Shown one piece after another: positions 50,819-60,395 of a stretch of 64,000 nucleotides of DNA; positions within the stretch are counted from its first letter, which is position 1, and every line of letters begins with the position of its first letter. The translations under genes were made by a program, and so were the position numbers. The DNA is from an uncultured Clostridia bacterium (GTDB lineage: Bacteria; Bacillota; Clostridia; UBA1381): the NCBI GenBank assembly GCA_934454145.1, contig CAKSFT010000006.1:124001-188000 (forward strand), written 5' to 3'. Under the pieces are notes generated by a model. The model saw nothing but the letters and a program-made list of their open reading frames with translations. It ran no database searches and was not told the origin of the DNA.

Positions 50819-53191
50819 TTAGTTTGTTTGAATAAACAACGTGTATACCCCATCCTCGCCAATATCTGCTGTTTTTATGCTTTTAGTAAATTCACCGTCA
50901 ATGACTTTTGTCTGACCGATAGCAATAATTATACCTTGCTGATTAACAAGCTTTAAGGTTACAAACTCTGCATTATCAGCCTTTCCTTTTATCGTCAATG
51001 TATCGCTATTATTATAGTTGCTGACAACGTCGATAAGCTTAGCGGATTTTTTCACATCATTTATATAAAAAGATAATATGCTCTTGTCCCCACCGACCAT
51101 TTCTAATTCTGTAAAAGAAAATGTAATTTTCTCTGTTACAGGATAAATATTATCTTCCAGCCACACATATGATTCAAGATAATCACCATCTGCGATATTG
51201 TCATATTTCAAATCTGTAGTCAATGTAAATTCAGTATTTTGATCAGAAATCGTATTTGATTTCTTCATTACTTTCTTTATGATTCCGTTTTTATTTTTCA
51301 AGACAGAAATAAGACAAATCTTTGTGTTTTTATCAAGCAATGACTTTACATCTACAGATACTTTGATACCGTCTTCAACATCGTTTACAGCTGATATCTT
51401 GGCACCCGATAAGGTTCTAAACTTCAATCCTGACAGATTAATTGAATTCTGTGCATATGAATTTATCTTTGTCATTGCTCCGTTTCCGTTATATGTAACC
51501 TGCGGAGTAACAATAAACTCATACGATTCATCTTCCGTCTTTTTAGGCAATTTTATATTACAAGTGCGGCTGTCAATATCATATTCAATTACACACTCCG
51601 TTTGTACACCGTTTATCTTTACCAAAACTGTATCTTTATTAACAGTTCCCAAATCCGGATAACCATCAAAAACCAACTGTACACTCTCTGTTCCTATCGG
51701 CATTTCAACTCTTGAATTAGCTATTTCCAGTTCTGTTCCGCCTGCCAATATCTTTTCAACTTTCGGAGTTCCGTAGTCTGCATTTGTTGCTGTGTATGCA
51801 AAACTGAATTCAAAATCTTCATTTGCAACTCTTGGCTCAATCGTAGTTATGACTGCCTTATGCCATCCGGCATCTGAAAGTTGCACAAATCCCTTCAAGT
51901 CTGTCTTTTTTGTATGTCCCGGGTGATATTCAATGCAATTCCCAACATTTTCACCATCAATAACACATGACACTGTTCCTCCGTTTACAGAACTTCCTGC
52001 TCCCCCAACATAGCCTACCAATCCGAATGTGTTTCCTTTAAAGTATATTGTAGCGGTTTCTCCAAGATTTCCTGTTTTTAAGTAAGTATCTGCTTCCATA
52101 TCCTTTAACACACTTCCATTAGCCGTTTGCCATCCCGAAGAATAGATTGTATTATAATTATATGGAATCAAATCCGCGTTGTTATACACTGTTTCACTAA
52201 AATTAGAATCAGGTACCACGGTCTTCTTCAAGTATTTGTCCGGTTCATTGGCAAATAATTCAATAATATGTTTTGCATATCCGTAGTATCCCGCATCAAT
52301 CGGATGAACATCATCTCCCAACAATGTTTTCATCCAAAAAACATCCTCTTTTGTCCACTTTTCGTCGCCGCTCCATTCATCTTCTGCAGATAAATAATAA
52401 GATTTTTTTTGAGGGTAAAGAGAGAGTTTGTTTGGTTGCAGATTCGATTTATCTGCCATCGATTCAATACAATCTTCAACTGTTGCATATCTCGTTTTCA
52501 GAACATCTCGTCTTGCAGTGTCAACACCTTGTGCATTATTCCAATAATTTTCAGCACTCTTATATTTATCTATTTGTTGCGGCAGCATTGTGGCATAAAA
52601 ATAATCATACAAATCTATTTCCGCAACGTTATAATACTCTGCTATACTTTGAGCTTTTAGAACAGAATTGGTATTTTCTGTCGGCAAGCTTGCAGAATAT
52701 ACAAATATAATATAAGGCGGATTATCAAGCGTTGACAAATTTCTTACCATTGATTCATAATATGGATTTACTGCACTTTCGGTATTATATCTGTCGTTAA
52801 CCGCATACTCTATAAATACTAAATCCGGGTTTTTGGACTTGACTTGTCCTGTTGTACGATACATACCAAATTGGGAAGTTGTATCAGAAATTCCATAGTT
52901 ATAGCAATTGACAACCTTATCCGTCATTGTATTTTTTATTGTATTGCCAACTAAAGATGCCCATGAAGTGCTGCTTAAAACGCTGGCTCCTATCCCTTCG
53001 GTTATTGAACCGCCCAAGAATACAATATTAATCTCATCATTATTAAATTTAGACTCCAAAGCCTGTTTAAGCTTTAAAGAAACACTATCTTCAAATTCTA
53101 TAGTGCCTGCTACATATTCTGCGCTTACTGACACACAAAACATTGATATTGTCAAACACAAGGCCAGAATACTGCTCATTATTCTTTTCAT
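50819..53191 (-). CDS. Secreted SGNH/GDSL carbohydrate esterase, multidomain
   Basis: A 790-residue exported protein. A signal peptide (about 1-24) is followed by an SGNH hydrolase domain (about 40-320) with catalytic Ser62 in GGSITEG (60-66), an oxyanion Gly/Asn in VFIEYAVNDRY (about 127) and the Asp-His pair in GDDVHPIDAGYYGY (about 293). Then follow beta-sandwich accessory domains (about 325-480) and Ig-like repeats to the end. Probably removes acetyl or methyl esters from polysaccharides outside the cell. The intact version of the gene type whose remnant lies at 26.1-26.5 kb. Confidence 0.88.
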   Translation of the reverse strand: MKRIMSSILALCLTISMFCVSVSAEYVAGTIEFEDSVSLKLKQALESKFNNDEINIVFLGGSITEGIGASVLSSTSWASLVGNTIKNTMTDKVVNCYNYGISDTTSQFGMYRTTGQVKSKNPDLVFIEYAVNDRYNTESAVNPYYESMVRNLSTLDNPPYIIFVYSASLPTENTNSVLKAQSIAEYYNVAEIDLYDYFYATMLPQQIDKYKSAENYWNNAQGVDTARRDVLKTRYATVEDCIESMADKSNLQPNKLSLYPQKKSYYLSAEDEWSGDEKWTKEDVFWMKTLLGDDVHPIDAGYYGYAKHIIELFANEPDKYLKKTVVPDSNFSETVYNNADLIPYNYNTIYSSGWQTANGSVLKDMEADTYLKTGNLGETATIYFKGNTFGLVGYVGGAGSSVNGGTVSCVIDGENVGNCIEYHPGHTKKTDLKGFVQLSDAGWHKAVITTIEPRVANEDFEFSFAYTATNADYGTPKVEKILAGGTELEIANSRVEMPIGTESVQLVFDGYPDLGTVNKDTVLVKINGVQTECVIEYDIDSRTCNIKLPKKTEDESYEFIVTPQVTYNGNGAMTKINSYAQNSINLSGLKFRTLSGAKISAVNDVEDGIKVSVDVKSLLDKNTKICLISVLKNKNGIIKKVMKKSNTISDQNTEFTLTTDLKYDNIADGDYLESYVWLEDNIYPVTEKITFSFTELEMVGGDKSILSFYINDVKKSAKLIDVVSNYNNSDTLTIKGKADNAEFVTLKLVNQQGIIIAIGQTKVIDGEFTKSIKTADIGEDGVYTLFIQTN

Positions 53192-53222
53192 ATTTTTTCT
53201 CCTTCTTTATATCAACTCAATA

Positions 53223-54443
53223 TTACTGTGCTTCAGTAAAATCCGAATAATCGGCAAGCGGTACCATATCATCAAGGCTATTCCACACATATGATTCAAC
53301 CGTATTAGCCTCAGAGGAAACCGTAAAATCTTCAGAAACATACATATTACTTCCAATAGCAGCCGACACATTATTATAGGTCATTCCAAGATAATTATAA
53401 TTATTATCAAACTGCGCCCCTATTAATGAAAATGCAATATTTGAGTCGGTATTATTGTTTACAGCTGTAGCTATCCTGTACTTTTTATCTTTCTCAATTG
53501 ACGTCACTTCATCACCATTGTTATCAAATAAAACCGGCTTTGAAATACTTTCTTCTTTTTTTAATGTATATGCTTTAAAATTATCAACTTCAGCCCATGT
53601 CTTACTGCTTATAAAACCAGAATTACTTGTATATTGGGTTTTAGCTCCCAAAGCAATTACATTTGGAATCCGGTCGCTTGATAACCAATATCCTTTTTCA
53701 CTATGATTCTGATTGGTATAACCGTCTTTACATGAAATTTCACTCCAACCCCCCGCTACTGATGTAGACTTTACATATAATTTATAAGAATACTTTTCCA
53801 AATCAATTATCATTTTATAACTCGTAACAGGCTTTTCCTCTGTATAGTCCGCATTATAAAATGAAGAAGCTGTTTGATGTTTAAATGCGCTATTAATAGT
53901 ATTTGCCGAACCGGTTGAATAATCCACAAGCTGTAACCATGACACGCTTCCCGTCCATGCAGCACTGGCGTTCATTTGCATCGAAAACAACGTATTCGCC
54001 CCAAAATCATAAGTATTGAATTGGTTGTCATTTTCTACACGTGCAAGCCTCAATATGCTTGAACCCGGGGCCGATGTACTGTATTTTACAGTTGTTTCAG
54101 AAGTTTCCTCGTTTTTTGTTTGCGTTTCTGTGTATGCAGTCAAATCAAACTCTAAAACCATATATTTGTCATCTTGTTTCGGTTCCGGCAACCAATGCCG
54201 CACACCTACCGATCCACTAAATGTTTTTGTCGGCTCGCTGCGCCCAGCATAGATATCGGACAACTCCATAACGCCATTTTTTGCCTTGACTGTCATTTCT
54301 CCCATATACGGACTTTTATGTACCCAACCTTGCACGTTGTTTTCAGGGAAAGTATTATAGCTCCATCCCTGCGCACTTGCCATGTTTCCTGTTGCAATAA
54401 TAATTGTGGTTATTGCAGCAACAGCTCCACTAATTTTTTTCAT
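53223..54443 (-). CDS. Secreted protein of unknown function
   Basis: A 406-residue exported protein. Signal peptide about 1-24 (ending ASA). The main part (about 25-300) is predicted beta-rich, with aromatic and Ser/Thr/Asn-rich strands (GWSYNTFPENNVQGWVHKSP; SWLQLVDYSTGSANT) and the VDNFKAYTL end seen in concanavalin-like (LamG) binding modules; the last 100 residues resemble the Ig-like C-terminal tails seen in neighbouring proteins (TVESYVWNSLDDMVPL). Not recognised; a carbohydrate-binding role is a guess. It is 31 bases upstream of the SGNH gene. Confidence 0.65.
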   Translation of the reverse strand: MKKISGAVAAITTIIIATGNMASAQGWSYNTFPENNVQGWVHKSPYMGEMTVKAKNGVMELSDIYAGRSEPTKTFSGSVGVRHWLPEPKQDDKYMVLEFDLTAYTETQTKNEETSETTVKYSTSAPGSSILRLARVENDNQFNTYDFGANTLFSMQMNASAAWTGSVSWLQLVDYSTGSANTINSAFKHQTASSFYNADYTEEKPVTSYKMIIDLEKYSYKLYVKSTSVAGGWSEISCKDGYTNQNHSEKGYWLSSDRIPNVIALGAKTQYTSNSGFISSKTWAEVDNFKAYTLKKEESISKPVLFDNNGDEVTSIEKDKKYRIATAVNNNTDSNIAFSLIGAQFDNNYNYLGMTYNNVSAAIGSNMYVSEDFTVSSEANTVESYVWNSLDDMVPLADYSDFTEAQ

Positions 54444-54556
54444 CTTTTACCGTCCTTTCTTCGTCCTATGACATGATAAATTTTTTATAATTATACAATC
54501 GCATCAAAAATCTGAGGCCTCTATTTTTTCTCTGCAATTGTTTAATCACGTAAATT

Positions 54557-57289
54557 TTATTCAATTATCCATATGCTGCCGATGCCTGTATATTTATAAA
54601 CAATAAACAATTTTTCACCCGGCTTAATATCATCCAACGTAAGCGTGTCATCAACAGATAGTTTTCCTGACTTCTTAAATGATAATTTATAAACCGGTTT
54701 GTTCTCATACAAATCTCCGCAGTTCATTGCCAGAGAACCGTTCTTATCTGAGGGACCAAGATTATAAAGCAATATTTTGCCTACCTTTTTCTCAGACATA
54801 CAGTACACATATTTCATTCCTTCCTGGTGTGCAAAATTTGTCAAACCATTTATCAATTTGCTCATTCCGCCAATACCAAATACATCAGATTTCTCAGCAC
54901 TGCATATTACTCTTATTCCATTAAGAATTCCCGAATTTGAAAAGTTATATAAGATTATGTCTCCTCTTTTCAGATTACGGACAACATCCATAATAAAACC
55001 CTTAGTTTCATTTTCTACAAAGAGCAATTTGGTTTTTTTGCCATTTTCAAATCCATAAATACAATTCTTTATTTCACCTGTTTCATCGCATTCTTCGCCC
55101 ACCTTTTCGACAAAAAACGGCTGTGAGTTTTCCTGAATAATATGTTCCTCATTGGCACCCCTAAATATTCTTAAAATAACAGAAACCGTTTGATCTTCAT
55201 TCATGTTATATAGATACAAGGTATAGTTAGCTGCTGATTTGGGCATTTCTCCTTTTTTCACAACCATATCATTTTCATCTTCATAAACATCGAAAAAGTA
55301 TGTGTCCGAGGTTGCATAATATTTATTATTTATACTCATCATTTTTGGTCCCCACTGGAGTGTATACTCATACCATTCAAAACCTCCATTTGTTCCAACG
55401 GACTTCCCTGCATATGTCAACGGAATGTTAGGTTCATATTTATCACCGGCATTTTTTGCAACCAAATCTATTGTATTAATTACATCATTTTGAATACTAT
55501 ATCTTATTAACTGCTTTTCGACAGAATCAGGTCCGGAATTATTCGTTCTTGCGCCATCTGCCGTATTCGTTTCCCGCATTTTTTCTACAGCTTCCTGATC
55601 TGTAATTTTTTTGCCCATTACATTATCCTTACTGCTAAGCTTTACCTTGTCTGCCAGCTTGTACTTTACGATATTGCCGTCTTGGTCAAATATTTTAATT
55701 AAACATTCATCGTCATCGGTTTTATATGTATTAATCAATATTCCATAAGCCACTGTTTCCGCCTCAGCCTCAAAATACTGTAAATACCCAAAGTAATCAA
55801 TATAAAACTTTCCTCTTTTCCCCACAGTAGGCCTTGCAGATGCCCCTTTCTCTATTACTTTTAAATAATAGTCGGAAATTGCATATTCCTTTTCCCCTAT
55901 TGTCACGTCTTCATCAGACACACTGACAATATTCCCATCAATAGTCACATCCGACGCATATACAAGTGCATATCCATAATCCGGGTTTATCCCTATATTA
56001 AGCACTACTCCGCTTTTTATCGCAGAGATGTCTGCATTTTTTTTGTTTTTTATGATTGTAAAATAATTGCTTTCATTTTTTTTTGGCAATTCAACCAGAT
56101 TTGTTTTATCGCATTTATTTTTAATATAGAAAGCATCATCATCCTCGCCTATACCATCAGCAACACATACAATAGTTGTTTCAAAAACGCTCAACACTTC
56201 ATAAATGCCATCATTATTGTTGTCAATAAGCTTAACGCTTCCCTCTTTGGGGCGTATCTGGCTGTATGAATAATCCGGTTTTGCAACACCATTGTAGAAC
56301 ACTTTAAGTTCATCCGATAATCTTGCTTTTTTGAAGTTAAATTTGTCATCATAATATTCATAGATGTTTTTCGTTTCATCTCCGTCAGCAAGTATAATAT
56401 GCTCTCCGCTTATTTCTATCACATTATTTTTGCTTTCTATACCCGAAATGAATAATATTGTTTTTTCACCGCTGCTTACATCATCTTTATAGTAATATTC
56501 AACATTCATTCCTAAAAAGCTTGCTGCATCTGTTTCGCCTTCATACAACTCTTCACCATTAATTATTACATGCCCTTCCTTTGGCAGCATCTCACTGCCG
56601 CTCGTCAATGACGTTACGCTGTTTGCAGATAATATTCCTTTTCTCATGTATATGTCACGATATTGTGACAAGATTGTCTTATCATCGCTTTCTTCATATA
56701 TAATTTTATCATTATCTATGTTTATTTCTGCAATTTTTACATCAAGAGCATTATTTAATATACTCAGTACGCTTTTTCGCGTGACTTTCTTTGTATATTG
56801 CACTCCTTCTGTAATTCCCAACTCGCCTCCCATAGCAATATAACCATCCGGATATCCGCCATACATATTAGCCATTTGGTCATATCCTAAAAGCGTGACA
56901 AATGTTTTGACAACATCGTAATATGATACTGTTTCATCGGGATAAAACTTACCATCAGCATATCCCTCTAAAAGCTTTTTATGTGACACATATGAAATTT
57001 CATATGCAGCCCAGTAGTCTTGGCTCACATCCGAAAAGGTTGTTGTGTCTGTTTCTCCTGCCGCAAAAGTGCTCGTGACTCCCATCAATCTTGATATCAT
57101 TACCGCAAAATCTGCTCTGGTTACTTCTTCATTACTCGTAAAATCACTGTCGTATCCGCCAATTATGCCTAAGGCGGCAAGTTTTTCCACTACTCCTGAA
57201 TTTAATTCTGACTCGCTTTCTGCATATACCATACCATAAGAAAATAATACAGCCGCTATACACAGGATGCTTATTATTCTTTTCATCAT
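54557..57289 (-). CDS. SLH-domain surface protein, N-terminal SLH repeats
   Basis: A 910-residue exported protein. Signal peptide (about 1-24), then SLH repeats (about 27-200), with TSNEEVTRADFAVMISRLMG, TTTFSDVSQDYWAAYEISYV and LLEGYADGKFYPDETVSYYD. The remaining 700 residues are unrecognised, mixed beta-rich, with many DxDxDG-like stretches (LIDNNNDGIYEVLSVFE). The end contains GDIYENKP-type and LSVDDTLTLDDIKPGEKLFI segments. It is anchored to the cell wall by the SLH part. Translation is coupled to the upstream SLH gene: the stop and start overlap in TAATG. Confidence 0.8.
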   Translation of the reverse strand: MMKRIISILCIAAVLFSYGMVYAESESELNSGVVEKLAALGIIGGYDSDFTSNEEVTRADFAVMISRLMGVTSTFAAGETDTTTFSDVSQDYWAAYEISYVSHKKLLEGYADGKFYPDETVSYYDVVKTFVTLLGYDQMANMYGGYPDGYIAMGGELGITEGVQYTKKVTRKSVLSILNNALDVKIAEINIDNDKIIYEESDDKTILSQYRDIYMRKGILSANSVTSLTSGSEMLPKEGHVIINGEELYEGETDAASFLGMNVEYYYKDDVSSGEKTILFISGIESKNNVIEISGEHIILADGDETKNIYEYYDDKFNFKKARLSDELKVFYNGVAKPDYSYSQIRPKEGSVKLIDNNNDGIYEVLSVFETTIVCVADGIGEDDDAFYIKNKCDKTNLVELPKKNESNYFTIIKNKKNADISAIKSGVVLNIGINPDYGYALVYASDVTIDGNIVSVSDEDVTIGEKEYAISDYYLKVIEKGASARPTVGKRGKFYIDYFGYLQYFEAEAETVAYGILINTYKTDDDECLIKIFDQDGNIVKYKLADKVKLSSKDNVMGKKITDQEAVEKMRETNTADGARTNNSGPDSVEKQLIRYSIQNDVINTIDLVAKNAGDKYEPNIPLTYAGKSVGTNGGFEWYEYTLQWGPKMMSINNKYYATSDTYFFDVYEDENDMVVKKGEMPKSAANYTLYLYNMNEDQTVSVILRIFRGANEEHIIQENSQPFFVEKVGEECDETGEIKNCIYGFENGKKTKLLFVENETKGFIMDVVRNLKRGDIILYNFSNSGILNGIRVICSAEKSDVFGIGGMSKLINGLTNFAHQEGMKYVYCMSEKKVGKILLYNLGPSDKNGSLAMNCGDLYENKPVYKLSFKKSGKLSVDDTLTLDDIKPGEKLFIVYKYTGIGSIWIIE

Positions 57290-60200
57290 TACTGCACCGC
57301 CTCCTTATTTAACACGCTTAACAAATTATATATCACTTGTGCCGCCTGTGCACGGGTTGCAATGCCATGCGGATTAAAATTGTCACTATCCACTCCGTTG
57401 ATTATTCCGGATTTACATAACACATCAACTGCATCCAGTGCATATTCTGAAACTTCGCCTATATCAGCAAAAGATTTGGGGGTTCCCGTATCCGTCAATT
57501 CTATTGACATTGCCTTTATTGCATTATACATCATAGCAGCCATATCCTGTCTGGTAATGTTTTTACCTATTCCAAACTCTCCGTTTCCTATCCCCTTTGC
57601 TATGCCTAATTCATACCCGATTTTAACATAGGTTGCATACCACATTTCATCAGAAACATCAGAAAAGATTTTTCCGGTCTCACTATCATGACTTATCTTA
57701 AGCGATAAAATTAACATTTTTAAAAATTCTTCTCTTGTTACATAATCGTTGGGTTTGAAAATTCGATTTTCCTTACCGTTTACTATTCCTGATTTTGCCA
57801 AATTCTCTATTGCTTCTCTTGCCCACTCAACACTATATATGTCAGTAAATAATTCCTCTTTGGTTTCTCCGGTATTATTATTCTCTTCCCGGTCTTGTTG
57901 TTCCTGCGGCTTTGTTGCCGTAGCGGGAAGGAAAGAACCTTTACTATCATTATTTGAACCATTGTTTTTTATACTTGTTTTTGGCGAATCATTACCTTTC
58001 GAGGGATTTGAGCCTTGCCCGTCCGGCTTTTTTTCCAACGCCTCACCCAAGGCTTTATTAAATGAGTACAAATCAGAAAAGTTTTTCTCTGTCATGGCAT
58101 TTATAACCACCGATTTATCCTTTAGTGCATTTAATTTACGAGCATTCTCATCCGATACCCCTAACACAAAAGAATTATCCTCAATTATCTTTATTATAGT
58201 TAAAGGCTGTGACTCATTAACTAAGGTTAATGCAACATTTGAATTGACAGAATTTATTATGCCTTCCTTATCAACACATGCATCTTTTTTTAATAAAGCA
58301 TTTAAAGTTTCCTTATTTTTAACTAAGTTTAAATTATCTTCATTGATATTGAAAATCTCTTTATATCTATTAAGCGCATCAATACGGTTTTCCGATTCAT
58401 TATACATAGACACCGCATATGCCTCATTGTAAATATTTACAAATTTTTCTAAACTATCAAACTCTGTATTTATTATACTGTCGAAGATAATATTTTTGTC
58501 ATTCAGCAAGTGATATTCTTCCAAATTAAGCTTTAAAATATTTGCATACTCGCAGATAAATTCATCAAGTTCCTTTTTCTTATTATCTGATTTTGTTTTT
58601 ATTTCTAACACTCGTTCCAGCGCCCGCTCTAAATCATATTTCGAAGAATAATATATGTTTGCAGTGCTAACTTGCATAGTCCTTTCGCTCAATACATATA
58701 TCCCATGCATACCGCTGATTGCGCCGTCCGCAAAAACATACTCAGCCTCTTTATTTCCCTTTTCAATAATTACAGCATCACATATACGCTCTTGCGAAAC
58801 AAACTCTTTAATATCCTCAAAAGAATAAAATTCTTCACTTCCCCTTGAAGTAGGTTTGGTTATTATCACATATGTATCATCATCAAGCGGTTTGGTAAAA
58901 TCAATCCGAACAGTTTTATCATTTGTAAATTCCACATCAAAATCAATTTTATCTGCAAGCTCATTCACTATAATTTTATATGTATCATTGTTGTACTTGT
59001 ACGTTTTTACACCATTATTTTCGTCAATCAATTCTCCATCACGAAATTTAATAAGTGTGTCATTTTTTGAAAGTATGTTATATACGTGTCTGTTTTCCTC
59101 GAACGGTCTGTCAAGAATCCCATTTTCAACAAACAAAACATTTTCATGTGTGTTTGTATAGTTTTCACCTGACAAATCAGGCAGTAATACCGCTTTGACC
59201 GAAGATATTTCATGTCCCCCGGCAACCGGTATTTGTACAGTTTTACTCTCCTCAGTATTTTGCGGCAAAACCAGACATTCTTTCTGAGCAAAAACCAATA
59301 ACCCATCTAAGTTATAACCTAAAATAATATAGTTTTCTTGTCGGTCATATGGAGACATATTCTTTTCTTGTATGTTCACATTTATATTATTATGCTCAAT
59401 ATTGGCCTTCATTTTCAGTTCGAAAGGGGGTTTTTCGACAACAAACGATATTTCCTCACTCTTTGCTGTCATCCCCAATGCACTCATTAGCTTTTCTGAT
59501 ATGTTTAATGTGTATTTTTTATTGTACTCAAACCCTCTCAAGCTATCAATATTTACCCTATTGGCATTATCTTCATCAAGTGCAATATCAATAGGTATTT
59601 GTTCTCCGTCTTCATTTTTGATAGTAATTTCGCTTAAAGATTCCTTATCAACGACATCGCTAAAAATTAAAAATGGCTTTTCATCATTTCTTATATTTTC
59701 ATCGCCATTTTTAATTGACGAATCTACAATTTTAAGACTCCCATCATATATCTGAAAAGAATGTAATTCCATATCCGAGCCTTGTTCGGCATACATCCTT
59801 ACCTGTATAAGTTTTAAAATTTTCTGACCATCAGTCTTGACATCTATAGAAATAGTTTCCGTGACAGGATTACCATCCTCGTCAAAAAACCTTAACTTAC
59901 AAATGTTTTCTACACAATCAGCAACACATAGCATTGTATATTTTTTGTTTAGTTCCGGCTTAAAATACAATACACTTGTATCTGGGCTTCTTATTTCTCC
60001 CGATTTATTCCAAATACAACTAAACATTCTTTTTGCCGTACCGTCCTCCACTTCTACCGGGCTTGAAAAAAACGACCATGAATCATTTTGAGGATATTTT
60101 TTTGCTGTAAAAACAACCTTTTCCGTAAGGTTTTTCATTCCTTCAATATCCGCATCTAATTTTTCCTCTATACCCCACCAACCACCGGAATGTTTACCAG

Positions 60201-60321
60201 TTTCATTATTATAAATATATTCTCTACCGGTCTCTGCATAAGAATTTACATATAACATATTACAAATAATAACACATAACGTCATGCATAACATCAACAT
60301 TGTAAAATTTCTTTTTAGCAT
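57289..60321 (-). CDS. SLH-domain surface protein, C-terminal SLH repeats
   Basis: A 1010-residue exported protein. Signal peptide about 1-29; an N-terminal beta-sandwich region (about 30-190); an Ig-like unit with FEYNKKYTLNISEKLMSALG (about 200-300); a long central region with coiled-coil character (about 560-770); a low-complexity Asn/Ser/Gly linker (about 775-825); and three SLH repeats at the end (TDIYSVEWAREAIENLAKSG, SDVSDEMWYATYVKIGYELG, ADIGEVSEYALDAVDVLCKS). No catalytic domain is recognised. It is likely a wall-anchored scaffold or binding protein of the glycan system. Confidence 0.8.
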   Translation of the reverse strand: MLKRNFTMLMLCMTLCVIICNMLYVNSYAETGREYIYNNETGKHSGGWWGIEEKLDADIEGMKNLTEKVVFTAKKYPQNDSWSFFSSPVEVEDGTAKRMFSCIWNKSGEIRSPDTSVLYFKPELNKKYTMLCVADCVENICKLRFFDEDGNPVTETISIDVKTDGQKILKLIQVRMYAEQGSDMELHSFQIYDGSLKIVDSSIKNGDENIRNDEKPFLIFSDVVDKESLSEITIKNEDGEQIPIDIALDEDNANRVNIDSLRGFEYNKKYTLNISEKLMSALGMTAKSEEISFVVEKPPFELKMKANIEHNNINVNIQEKNMSPYDRQENYIILGYNLDGLLVFAQKECLVLPQNTEESKTVQIPVAGGHEISSVKAVLLPDLSGENYTNTHENVLFVENGILDRPFEENRHVYNILSKNDTLIKFRDGELIDENNGVKTYKYNNDTYKIIVNELADKIDFDVEFTNDKTVRIDFTKPLDDDTYVIITKPTSRGSEEFYSFEDIKEFVSQERICDAVIIEKGNKEAEYVFADGAISGMHGIYVLSERTMQVSTANIYYSSKYDLERALERVLEIKTKSDNKKKELDEFICEYANILKLNLEEYHLLNDKNIIFDSIINTEFDSLEKFVNIYNEAYAVSMYNESENRIDALNRYKEIFNINEDNLNLVKNKETLNALLKKDACVDKEGIINSVNSNVALTLVNESQPLTIIKIIEDNSFVLGVSDENARKLNALKDKSVVINAMTEKNFSDLYSFNKALGEALEKKPDGQGSNPSKGNDSPKTSIKNNGSNNDSKGSFLPATATKPQEQQDREENNNTGETKEELFTDIYSVEWAREAIENLAKSGIVNGKENRIFKPNDYVTREEFLKMLILSLKISHDSETGKIFSDVSDEMWYATYVKIGYELGIAKGIGNGEFGIGKNITRQDMAAMMYNAIKAMSIELTDTGTPKSFADIGEVSEYALDAVDVLCKSGIINGVDSDNFNPHGIATRAQAAQVIYNLLSVLNKEAVQ

Positions 60322-60395
60322 ATTAGTTTCTCCTCCTTTGATTTCATATTCAAGTTTGCATTTTCAACATCAAAACCTTTGTTCTAAAACGTGAA

